NCBI RefSeq assembly: GCF_009295825.1
Contig: NZ_WHKF01000001.1
Span: 709,088 to 773,087, forward strand
Origin: Marinifilum sp. N1E240
GTDB taxonomy: Bacteria > Bacteroidota > Bacteroidia > Bacteroidales > Marinifilaceae
DNA: 64,000 bases
Reading direction: 5' to 3'
Shown here: piece by piece, positions 9,273-16,648 of the stretch
How the letters are laid out: each line of letters begins with the position of its first letter
Position numbering within the stretch: the first letter of the stretch is position 1
The notes under the pieces: model-generated
The model's input: only the letters and a program-made list of their open reading frames with translations
What the model was told of the DNA's origin: nothing
The model's database searches: none
Program-made: the position numbers and the translations under genes

Positions 9273-9311
9273 CGGATTTCCCATTATACACACGATTCAC
9301 TTTACCAACTT

Positions 9312-10247
9312 ATGAAGAAGATAATTCTCAGCACTATACTATTGATATCAGTTATAACGGCTGTGTCTGCTAAAAACTATACCAGAAAAGAGTACATCCA
9401 TAAGTATAAGGATTTGGCAGTTCTCGAAATGGATAGAACGGGAATTCCTGCTAGTATTACAATGGCTCAGGGAATACTAGAATCGCGAAATGGTAATTCT
9501 GATTTGGCTCGTAAGGCGAATAATCATTTTGGGATTAAGTGTCATGATTGGGTTGGTCCGAGTATGAAGTTTGATGATGATAAAAAAGGAGAGTGTTTTA
9601 GAAAGTACGCTAAAGCTTACGATTCGTATAAAGATCATTCTAAATTTTTAACCACTCGTTCGCGTTATGCTTTTCTGTTTAAATATCGATCGGATGATTA
9701 CAAGCGTTGGGCACATGGCTTAAAAAAAGCTGGTTATGCTACGGATCCAAGATATCCACAGAAACTGATAAGTATAATTGAGGCTGAGCATTTGTATAAG
9801 TTAGACAAAAGAGGAGCTGGAAAAGATTTCTTTGTTGATTTACCAGATGCAACCGAATTGGCAGATATCGATGGAGATTTGAGTATCGATCCGTTCGGAG
9901 CTCGCCTGGAAATGGCAAATGGAATTCATTATATTGTGACTAAAAAAGGAGATACATTCTATAGTATTGAGAAGAATTTGGGTGTAGAAAGAAAGAAATT
10001 GCTTCGTTACAATGACCTTCCTAAAAATTATATTCTTCAAGTTGATCAGAGATTATACTTGCACAATAAGCGATCAAAAGCAGCTCGTGGATACAATTTT
10101 CATAGAGTAAAAGATGGTGAATGCCTGTATGATATTGCTCAGCAGTATGGCGTGAAATTGAAGAAATTGTGTAAGTACAATGGAGTGAAAAAGAATTATG
10201 AAGTAGAAGTAGGAGAGAGAATTTGGCTTCGTCGTAAGAAAAGATAA
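9312..10247 (+). CDS. Secreted glucosaminidase with two LysM domains
   Basis: I start at MKKIILSTILLISVITAVSA, a Sec signal peptide; upstream in-frame codons add no signal. Residues about 25-165 form a glucosaminidase (flagellar FlgJ/Auto-type) domain, with the catalytic Glu in TMAQGILESRNGNSDLA and the motif NNHFGIKCHDW. Two LysM peptidoglycan-binding modules follow (about 205-250 and 263-310). The enzyme should cleave glycan strands of the cell wall. It has its own -7 box and terminator. A length of 311 residues is usual for Bacteroidota homologues. Confidence 0.92.
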   Translation: MKKIILSTILLISVITAVSAKNYTRKEYIHKYKDLAVLEMDRTGIPASITMAQGILESRNGNSDLARKANNHFGIKCHDWVGPSMKFDDDKKGECFRKYAKAYDSYKDHSKFLTTRSRYAFLFKYRSDDYKRWAHGLKKAGYATDPRYPQKLISIIEAEHLYKLDKRGAGKDFFVDLPDATELADIDGDLSIDPFGARLEMANGIHYIVTKKGDTFYSIEKNLGVERKKLLRYNDLPKNYILQVDQRLYLHNKRSKAARGYNFHRVKDGECLYDIAQQYGVKLKKLCKYNGVKKNYEVEVGERIWLRRKKR

Positions 10248-10292
10248 AATCATTTGGTAAGCCGATTCAAAGTTGTGATTCCAGTGAGAATA

Positions 10293-10330
10293 CGCAAAAA
10301 TCCGATTTAGTATGAGTCGGATTTTTTGCG
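10293..10330 (+). terminator. Intrinsic terminator after the glucosaminidase gene
   Basis: CGCAAAAATCCGA and TCGGATTTTTTGCG pair around an 11-nt loop; the T6 run is part of the downstream arm. Confidence 0.75.
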
Positions 10331-10494
10331 TTATGAAATAGGGAAGTCGACTTAATGTATGGATAACAATAACATACTTATTAGCTAGGAAATTAAACAA
10401 GAATCTTGTAATTTCATCAGGTATAAGAACATACACATAAATAAAATACGGAAACACTTATCGTGTCCGGCTAACTCATCTTAAAATCAACCTT

Positions 10495-13400
10495 ATGAAT
10501 GCCTTTACTAACCGCCTGAAACAGGGGTTTGCTATTCTTACACTTGTAGGATTATTGCTACCTGCCCAAACTGTTTTAGCTAAGAAAAAAACAAAAGAAA
10601 TAACAAAAGATTCCCTAATCAATTCTAGTCTTGTTAGTGGTTTAAAATTTCGTGGAATTGGACCCGCAACAACTTCAGGACGAATTTCTGATTTTGCTGT
10701 GAATCCAAAGAATCATAGTGAATACTATGTGGCAGTTTCAAGTGGGAATATTTTTAAAACGACTAACAATGGAACAACCTGGAAACCGGTTTTTGATAAG
10801 TATGGATCGTACTCTATAGGTGTGGTTACTATGGACCCGAATAATAGCAATGTAGTTTGGACAGGAACCGGTGAAAACAATCATCAACGTGCCTTGGGGT
10901 ATGGCGATGGAGTTTATAAAACTATGGATGGCGGTAAAAGCTGGAAGAATATGGGTTTGAAAGAATCTCGTCATATTGGAGGAATTGTAATTGATCCGAG
11001 AAACTCGAATGTTGTTTTTGTAGCAGCCGAAGGTTCTGCTTGGGGACCAGGAGGAGAGCGTGGTTTGTATAAAACTACCGATGGAGGAGAGAACTGGAAA
11101 AAAGTATTGAATATTAGTGAGAATACAGGGGTTAATAATGTAATTATCGATCCTGTAGAACCGGATATCATGTACGCAACCTCGGAACAGAGAAGACGCC
11201 ATGTTCATGCTAAAATTAATGGTGGACCGGAATCAGCAATCTATAAATCGACAGATGGAGGAGAGAATTGGAGAAAATTGAAATCAGGATTGCCTTCTGT
11301 TGATAAAGGGGGAATGGGAATCGCTGTTTCTCCGGTAAATCACAACTATGTTTATGCAATTATAGAAGCAGCAGAAGGAAAAAGTGGCTTTTTCAGATCA
11401 ACAGACCGTGGAGAGTCTTGGAGTAAAATGAGTGATCACGCAAGTAGCGGACAGTATTACAATGAGATTTATTGTGATCCTATTGATGTTGACAAGGTGT
11501 ACTCTGTAGAAACCTTTTCGCATGTAACCGAAGATGGTGGCAAAACATGGAAACGTCTAGGACTTAAAAATCGTCATGTTGACGATCATGCCATTTGGAT
11601 TGACCCGAGCGATACCATGCACTTTATTATTGGTGGCGATGGAGGTATCTACGAAAGTTTTGATGCCGGCGAAACCTATGTGTTCAAATCCAACCTATCG
11701 GTAACTCAATTTTACCGTGTTCAGGTTGACAACGCATTGCCGTTTTATAATGTATATGGTGGTACTCAGGATAACAATACTTTAGGTGGACCATCAAGAA
11801 ATAGTAGCAGAAAAGGGGTAACCAATGCAGAGTGGGACCCTATTCTAGGTGGTGACGGATTTTGGGCACAGATTGATCCTGAAAATCTGAACATTGTATA
11901 TTGTGAATATCAGTATGGGAATTCGTACCGTTACGATAAAAAGAGTGGTGAGAAGATTAATATTAAGCCAAGAGAGAGAAAAGGAGAGGAAGCTTACAAG
12001 TGGAACTGGAATGCTCCAATGATATTGTCGGCTCATAAAAATACCCGTTTATACGTTGCAGCCAATAAGGTATTCCGTAGCGATGATCGTGGAAATTCGT
12101 GGGAAGTGATTAGTGAAGATTTAACAACCGGAAAAGATCGCGATTCATTTAAAGTAATGGGAAAATACTGGAGTGCTGATGCAGTGAAAAAGCACGTATC
12201 TACTTCTCAATTTGGAACAATTGTTTCGATGGCAGAATCTCCATTAAACGAGAATTTACTGTATGTTGGAACCGATGATGGATTGATTCAAGTGAGTTTA
12301 GAAGCTGGAAAAACATGGAAGAAGTTCGGTATTTTCCCTGGCATTCCTCAATACACTTACGTGAGCGATTTAATGCCATCAAAGCACAATGAGAATGTTG
12401 TATTTGCATCTTTCGACAATCGTAAACGAGATGATTTTAAGCCTTACATTTTAAAGAGTACCGATAAAGGAAATACCTGGACCAATATTGCAGGAAATTT
12501 ACCTGAAAACGGAACGGTTCATACCATTGAGCAGGATCATATCGATCCATCCTTATTATTTGTAGGTACTGAATTTGGTATCTTTTTCACAAAGAACAAT
12601 GGTAAAAATTGGGTGCAGTTAAAAGCTGGTATTCCTACCATTGCAGTTCGCGATTTAACCATTCAGGAGCGTGAAGGTGATTTAGTAGCAGCAAGTTTTG
12701 GTCGTGGATTCTTTATTCTAGATGATTATTCAACGTTACGATCTGTTAATTTGGAGTTGATAAAAAAAGATGCTCAATTATTCCCTGTAAAAGATGCCTT
12801 AATGTACATTCAAAAAGGTGGAAAGGGAAGTATGGGACATACTTATTTTACAGCTCCAAACCCTGAGTTTGGAGCCACTTTTACTTATTATTTGAATGAA
12901 GTGCCAAAGACAGCGAAACAAGAACGAAAGAAGAAGGAAAAAGAGCTAATTAAAAATGGAGCATTCATTCCACAACCAAGTTGGAAGGAAATGGAAGCTG
13001 AGAAAAGAGAGGTGGCACCTTATCTGGTATTCACAATTTTGGATAATGATGGGGAAGAGATTCGAAAAATTAACACGAAAGCTAAAAAGGGAATTAATCG
13101 AATAAACTGGGATCTAAAATTTCCATCGCTTCGACCGGTAAAGAGTACTAAATTTAAGCCAACTGGTAAAGCTTCTTCGGGAATGTTTGTTATGCCAGGA
13201 GAATACCAGGTAGAAATGGGTATTGTAGCAAAAGGAGAATACAAGGAATTGGCTGATCCTGTTAAATTTAACGCAGTGACCTTAAATAATACGACTCTTC
13301 CGGCTAAGGATAGAAGCGAATTGGTGGCTTTCCAGCAAAAAGTGGCTCGCATGTCGAAAGCCATTCAGGGAAGCAGACAGTTAACAGAATCGTACAAAGC

Positions 13401-13788
13401 TAAATTGGCAGCAATAAGAACAGCATTAATAAATACTCCTGGAATCGATAAAAGTGTTTCGGCAAAAGCGGAGCAGTTGTTTGAGGATATCAATGCAATT
13501 GATTTCTTGTTTAATGGGGTAGAAGCCAGAGCGAGTTGGGAAGAGGTACCACCTGCACAAATTCCAATCTCTAAACGAATTAATACTATTGTAGGAACAC
13601 ATTGGGCAAGTACTTCAGGAGTGACGCAAACGCAAAAAGAGCAGTTCGAAATTCTGAAAGAGGAATTCCCTGCAGCTTTAAAGAAATTGCATCAATTGGC
13701 AAATGATATGGAGTGGGTAGAAGCGGAATTGGAAAAACAAGAAGCACCATGGACTCCTGGAAGAATTCCAACTTATGAAGTAGAATAA
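10495..13788 (+). CDS. Large secreted BNR/Asp-box beta-propeller protein (VPS10/sortilin-like)
   Basis: The 1,097-residue protein starts with a signal peptide (about 1-29, ending in QTVLA). Residues about 45-770 carry at least nine Asp-boxes (S/T-x-D-x-G-x-x-W), among them TNNGTTW, TMDGGKSW, TTDGGENW, STDRGESW and STDKGNTW. These mark one or more beta-propellers of the VPS10/YVTN/BNR class, commonly annotated 'glycosyl hydrolase'. A FlgD-like module (NDNGEEIRKIN...GINRINWDLKF) and a helical tail follow. I see no type IX secretion tail. The catalytic residues of sialidases are not evident, so an enzymatic label would be unsafe; binding or scaffolding is equally possible. A small lipoprotein follows 14 bp downstream. 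Confidence 0.85.
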   Translation: MNAFTNRLKQGFAILTLVGLLLPAQTVLAKKKTKEITKDSLINSSLVSGLKFRGIGPATTSGRISDFAVNPKNHSEYYVAVSSGNIFKTTNNGTTWKPVFDKYGSYSIGVVTMDPNNSNVVWTGTGENNHQRALGYGDGVYKTMDGGKSWKNMGLKESRHIGGIVIDPRNSNVVFVAAEGSAWGPGGERGLYKTTDGGENWKKVLNISENTGVNNVIIDPVEPDIMYATSEQRRRHVHAKINGGPESAIYKSTDGGENWRKLKSGLPSVDKGGMGIAVSPVNHNYVYAIIEAAEGKSGFFRSTDRGESWSKMSDHASSGQYYNEIYCDPIDVDKVYSVETFSHVTEDGGKTWKRLGLKNRHVDDHAIWIDPSDTMHFIIGGDGGIYESFDAGETYVFKSNLSVTQFYRVQVDNALPFYNVYGGTQDNNTLGGPSRNSSRKGVTNAEWDPILGGDGFWAQIDPENLNIVYCEYQYGNSYRYDKKSGEKINIKPRERKGEEAYKWNWNAPMILSAHKNTRLYVAANKVFRSDDRGNSWEVISEDLTTGKDRDSFKVMGKYWSADAVKKHVSTSQFGTIVSMAESPLNENLLYVGTDDGLIQVSLEAGKTWKKFGIFPGIPQYTYVSDLMPSKHNENVVFASFDNRKRDDFKPYILKSTDKGNTWTNIAGNLPENGTVHTIEQDHIDPSLLFVGTEFGIFFTKNNGKNWVQLKAGIPTIAVRDLTIQEREGDLVAASFGRGFFILDDYSTLRSVNLELIKKDAQLFPVKDALMYIQKGGKGSMGHTYFTAPNPEFGATFTYYLNEVPKTAKQERKKKEKELIKNGAFIPQPSWKEMEAEKREVAPYLVFTILDNDGEEIRKINTKAKKGINRINWDLKFPSLRPVKSTKFKPTGKASSGMFVMPGEYQVEMGIVAKGEYKELADPVKFNAVTLNNTTLPAKDRSELVAFQQKVARMSKAIQGSRQLTESYKAKLAAIRTALINTPGIDKSVSAKAEQLFEDINAIDFLFNGVEARASWEEVPPAQIPISKRINTIVGTHWASTSGVTQTQKEQFEILKEEFPAALKKLHQLANDMEWVEAELEKQEAPWTPGRIPTYEVE

Positions 13789-13802
13789 AAATCAAAATAG
13801 CT

Positions 13803-14156
13803 ATGAACAAATTATTAATTGGGATAGTCACATTATTAGTACTCAGCGGATGTGTCATGACACAAACTGTTGTAAAGCCTCCGGCCAATGTAAATGTGCC
13901 TGAACATGCGCTTTTTATTTCACAATCGGGAACCGAGTCGTATGTTAGTCAGACTTTAATCGATTTGGAAAACAATGAAATGGTAGTGTTAACTTACAAC
14001 CATTCAGATTTGGTCAACATCACACGTACAGGAATTTTCCTTAATCCTAATGATTACAAAGGAAAAAGAATTAAAGGAACCGATGCTCCTTTTAAAAAGG
14101 AAGTGAGTCCTCCAATGCAGGATGACAAAAAAGAGAAAGGACAGGAAAATAAATAA
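13803..14156 (+). CDS. Small predicted lipoprotein, unknown function
   Basis: This 117-residue protein has a textbook lipobox (LLVLSGC, Cys17), so it should be membrane-anchored in the periplasm or outer membrane. The mature part has no recognised domain and ends in a Lys/Glu-rich tail. Its ATG lies 14 bp after the Asp-box protein stop with no terminator between, so the two are co-transcribed. A link with the large secreted protein is inferred from that arrangement only. Confidence 0.75.
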   Translation: MNKLLIGIVTLLVLSGCVMTQTVVKPPANVNVPEHALFISQSGTESYVSQTLIDLENNEMVVLTYNHSDLVNITRTGIFLNPNDYKGKRIKGTDAPFKKEVSPPMQDDKKEKGQENK

Positions 14157-14158
14157 TC

Positions 14159-14196
14159 AAAAAGAGTCTGCAAAATCAATTTGCAGACTCTTTTCT
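14159..14196. terminator. Bidirectional intrinsic terminator
   Basis: A 14-bp perfect stem (AAAGAGTCTGCAAA with its complement) has a 5-nt loop, flanked by A and T runs. It lies between convergent genes. Confidence 0.9.
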
Positions 14197-14216
14197 TTTA
14201 CAAACTATTATAAATA

Positions 14217-14606
14217 TTATTCTCCCAGTTGATCCTTCGTTCTACTTAGTAAAAAAGTGTCTGCTAGTTGAATTGCAGTAATTATAAGCAATACAAAAGC
14301 GATAGGGTATTTAAATTTCAACACAAAATCGAGTAGCACATTCGCCTCGCTGGTTCTAAAATAAAATAGAAAGGCAACAACAAAGGCAAAAATCACAAAC
14401 AATCCAAGACACATCATCGAGTGTTTGAGCAAAGCTTCGCGTATCGATTTGCGTTTTTCTACTACCTCGGTTACCTTATCTGCAAAATCCATAGGAATAT
14501 CGATTTCAAAATCCTCTTCCAGACTTTCCTTAATCATGCTGTCTATCAAGTTCAATTCTTCTATATTGAACTCTTCCTCTCTGTATTCTCCTTGATTACT
14601 ATGCAT
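14217..14606 (-). CDS. Small two-span membrane protein paired with ECF sigma factor
   Basis: The 129-residue protein has an acidic cytoplasmic N-terminus (about 1-58, rich in Glu and Asp), two transmembrane helices (about 64-84 and 100-120) and a short charged tail. It starts 11 bp after the sigma factor stop, so they are co-transcribed. The position and topology suggest it modulates the sigma factor, as anti-sigma proteins do, but I recognise no anti-sigma domain (no ZAS zinc motif, no FecR-like periplasmic domain). Function inferred from context only. Confidence 0.7.
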   Translation of the reverse strand: MHSNQGEYREEEFNIEELNLIDSMIKESLEEDFEIDIPMDFADKVTEVVEKRKSIREALLKHSMMCLGLFVIFAFVVAFLFYFRTSEANVLLDFVLKFKYPIAFVLLIITAIQLADTFLLSRTKDQLGE

Positions 14607-14617
14607 ACTCGTCTTTT

Positions 14618-15175
14618 TTAATGCTTAATCAATTCGCTTTTACTAATTAATTCTTTCAACATTTTACGCGCTCTAAAAATATAGTTTTTTACCGTTCCCT
14701 CAGGTAATCTGGTAATTTCAACTATCTCTTTATAGCCCATCTCTTCCAAATGATACAAACTCAAAACCGTTTTGTATTGCTCCGGCAATTTGTCAACCAT
14801 TTTGCGCACATAAACTTTCAATTCCTGCTTCTCTGCAATTTTATGCGGATGCTCATCCGTCATCATGTCCTCGTGCAAGAATTCACGCTCACTATCATCT
14901 ATATCAATTCCTGACTTTTTTTTCTTCAAATGATTTACCGAAACCCTGTAGGTAATAGTTGCTATCCATGTCGATAGTTTCGAATCACCTCGAAATTCAG
15001 GCAATTTCTGATGTACTTTTACGAATACCTCCTGACACACATCCTCCAAATCTTCTTGTTGGTTCAACAGTCGTGCAGCCACGTGAAATACCAGGCGCTC
15101 GTACTGCTTCACCAAAAACCGAAAGGCTTGAGGATTGCCATTACAAATTTGATGTATCAGCTCAGTTTCCTTCAT
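14618..15175 (-). CDS. ECF-type RNA polymerase sigma factor
   Basis: The 185-residue protein has the sigma-70 region 2 (about 20-90: DLEDVCQEVFVKVHQKLPEF, then STWIATITYRVSVNHLK) and region 4 (about 130-180: LPEQYKTVLSLYHLEEMGYKEI, then PEGTVKNYIFRARKMLKEL helix-turn-helix), with no region 1 or 3, so it is an extracytoplasmic-function sigma factor. The region 2-4 linker is highly acidic. It is followed by a small membrane protein and faces another small membrane gene 620 bp away. The regulon and signal are unknown. Confidence 0.93.
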   Translation of the reverse strand: MKETELIHQICNGNPQAFRFLVKQYERLVFHVAARLLNQQEDLEDVCQEVFVKVHQKLPEFRGDSKLSTWIATITYRVSVNHLKKKKSGIDIDDSEREFLHEDMMTDEHPHKIAEKQELKVYVRKMVDKLPEQYKTVLSLYHLEEMGYKEIVEITRLPEGTVKNYIFRARKMLKELISKSELIKH

Positions 15176-15248
15176 CTTCTGTTCGAGTAGACAAGCATTG
15201 GATTAAATAGGTTGCAATAAATTCAATTAATTCTGAATATTTTTATTT

Positions 15249-15330
15249 GGGCATTCCCCTTCGGGTCGGGCTATTCACTTCAACTCCTCGCAAAAAGCTG
15301 CGGGGTTTCCGTTGATATCCCTAATGCAAT
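15249..15330. repeat. REP-like folded intergenic element
   Basis: This is a GC-richer island in AT-rich DNA. The outer ends pair (GCATT at 15251 with AATGC at 15323). Inside, GGGCTAT and CAAC pair with GTTG and ATATCCC, CCTCGC pairs with GCGGGG around a short loop, and CCCCTTCGGG forms a small hairpin. The overall shape is a branched palindrome of the kind dispersed through many Bacteroidota genomes. No transposase (RAYT) gene is present in the window. Confidence 0.5.
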
Positions 15331-15390
15331 TTCCTTTTATCTAGGCATTTCTAAAGTTATAGTATTTTTTGAATGGTACATGGTTTTTCG

Positions 15391-15690
15391 TGCTCCGACT
15401 TTAAGTTCGGGGTACGAATTATACTTTTAAATTTGAATAAGCACAGAGCGCAACATGTCTAGCATCTTTAAGATGCTTGACATGTAATATAAAATTTAGT
15501 AGAAGGGGTTAGGGGATGAGGTATTTTTGAGATTTCGCTTTCCGACTTAAAGTATTTTTTCCTTAAGGCAAAAGGATGAGCTTTCGAAAATGTGAACATG
15601 CCAAGCACCTTAAGGATGCTTGACAAGTAATAAAAAAGAGAAGAAGTTAGAGTATGAGTTTTTATATTGAGAATTCGACTTTAAATCAGA
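15391..15690. repeat. Two degenerate tandem units of about 143 bp, each with a palindrome
   Basis: Each unit has a CCGACTT box, then a 33-nt hairpin (15453-15485 nearly perfect; 15596-15628 imperfect), then a purine-rich TTAG-GGATGAG-like tract ending in a TTTTT...GAG segment. The hairpins share an AACATG...GCTTGACA core and lie 143 bp apart. A third CGACTTTAAAT box at about 15676 begins a truncated copy. The units fill the gap upstream of the small membrane gene; no coding frame is evident. Confidence 0.55.
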
Positions 15691-15795
15691 ATTCCAAATC
15701 AAGCGATCGAAAAAAAAAATACAAGAACCTGCAACATTTTAAAACCCACTCTGGTCTAATGAGCAAAATACATTCAGAAACTTAAAAATTATAAT

Positions 15796-16173
15796 ATGAA
15801 TATTGGTGAATTATTAATGGCTGCAGTGGTGTTCTTCGCTATCATCACATTTGTGAAAATATTGTCTTCACACTTTTTAAAGAGAAAAATTATTAAAACG
15901 GGTCATTTCGAACGTGCAGAAATCTTAGATCAAAACACGGAAGTGGAAGTAAAGAAGCAGGTACAATACGATCAGTATCCTGCATTAAAGTGGGGATTGG
16001 TAGCATTCTTCGGAGGTCTGGGTTTTATTCTAATGGAGGTCTTGTCATCGTACAATCCAATGTTTAAAGAATATGATAGTGCTATGCCTTACGGAATCTT
16101 CTTTGTATTCACATCAATAGGTTTTTTACTGTACTATGTAATCATGAGCAAAAAGACCAAAGAACAACAGTAA
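15796..16173 (+). CDS. Small membrane protein, unknown function
   Basis: The 125-residue protein has three hydrophobic segments (about 5-24, 66-85 and 98-117) separated by a charged region (about 28-62) containing Lys/Glu/Gln-rich sequence. It resembles the short membrane proteins found beside ECF sigma genes in Bacteroidota (for example DUF6249-type), but I cannot confirm the family. It is divergent from the sigma factor pair across repeat-rich DNA, so it is a plausible regulon member. The start ATG is the only reasonable one, giving MNIGELLMAAVVFF. Confidence 0.7.
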   Translation: MNIGELLMAAVVFFAIITFVKILSSHFLKRKIIKTGHFERAEILDQNTEVEVKKQVQYDQYPALKWGLVAFFGGLGFILMEVLSSYNPMFKEYDSAMPYGIFFVFTSIGFLLYYVIMSKKTKEQQ

Positions 16174-16182
16174 ATATTCTTT

Positions 16183-16235
16183 ACCCCACTATATAAAACC
16201 TTACAGGGCATTTTGCTTTGTGGGGTTTTTGTTTT
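16183..16235 (+). terminator. Probable terminator with long loop
   Basis: ACCCCAC (16183-16189) pairs with GTGGGGT (16220-16226), followed by TTTTGTTTTT. The loop is 30 nt and may fold further. Weaker than the other terminators in the window. Confidence 0.45.
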
Positions 16236-16383
16236 TACAATAGTGCTGTACGACGCCCTATATTGTAATCGTAGTGTTCAATTTCCTCAAACAGGTGTGA
16301 GTTTTGGCGTAAACAGACCAGATTTTCTCTTATTTCCATTAAATGTTGATTATTCCTGCTAACATTTTTAATGCTTGTGCGCC

Positions 16384-16572
16384 GCACTGATGGCAAAATA
16401 GTACACACTGATACCTGAAACCCTTGCACGCGTACTGTAATAGTGCGCACTGATAACTAAAATTTGTGCACGCATACCGCAATTTCGTGCACGTATGACT
16501 AAAACTTGCGCACATATGACAAAAAGATGTGCACTTATGGTTAGAATCAACGCATGCATAAGGAAAAAACTA
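16384..16572. repeat. Degenerate tandem array, nine units of exactly 21 bp
   Basis: The anchor GCACnnAT recurs at 16384, 16405, 16426, 16447, 16468, 16489, 16510, 16531 and 16552, exactly every 21 bp. The consensus is roughly GCACnyATrmCwAAAAtwTGy. Units differ at many positions but never in length. The array lies between a small membrane gene and the fadE terminator. No spacer-repeat alternation, so it is not CRISPR. Confidence 0.85.
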
Positions 16573-16591
16573 GCCATAGAAGATAATTGGT

Positions 16592-16623
16592 AAAAATAAA
16601 AACGCCTCCTATATCAGAAGGCG
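16592..16623 (-). terminator. Terminator of the beta-oxidation operon
   Basis: On the minus strand CGCCTTC pairs with GGAGGCG (one wobble pair) around a 7-nt loop, followed by TTTTTATTTTT. It follows the fadE stop by about 25 bp. Confidence 0.75.
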
Positions 16624-16648
16624 CTTTACATTCTAACCTAAATCTAAC

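Noticed and set aside
14217-14606. Classical anti-sigma factor
   Set aside because: Position and topology fit, but no zinc anti-sigma motif, FecR-like or other anti-sigma domain can be seen, so only 'membrane partner' is supported.
16384-16572. CRISPR array
   Set aside because: Units are contiguous 21-mers without separate spacers, repeats are too degenerate, and no cas gene is in the window.
16368-16577. Minus-strand open frame of 69 codons across the 21-bp array, giving a heptad-like repeat (for example ISAHLFV, ICAQVLV, MRAQILV)
   Set aside because: A 21-bp period automatically produces seven-residue repeats in any open frame. There is no promoter or ribosome site, the composition is unlike the neighbours, and units vary as in non-coding DNA. 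The array is reported instead.
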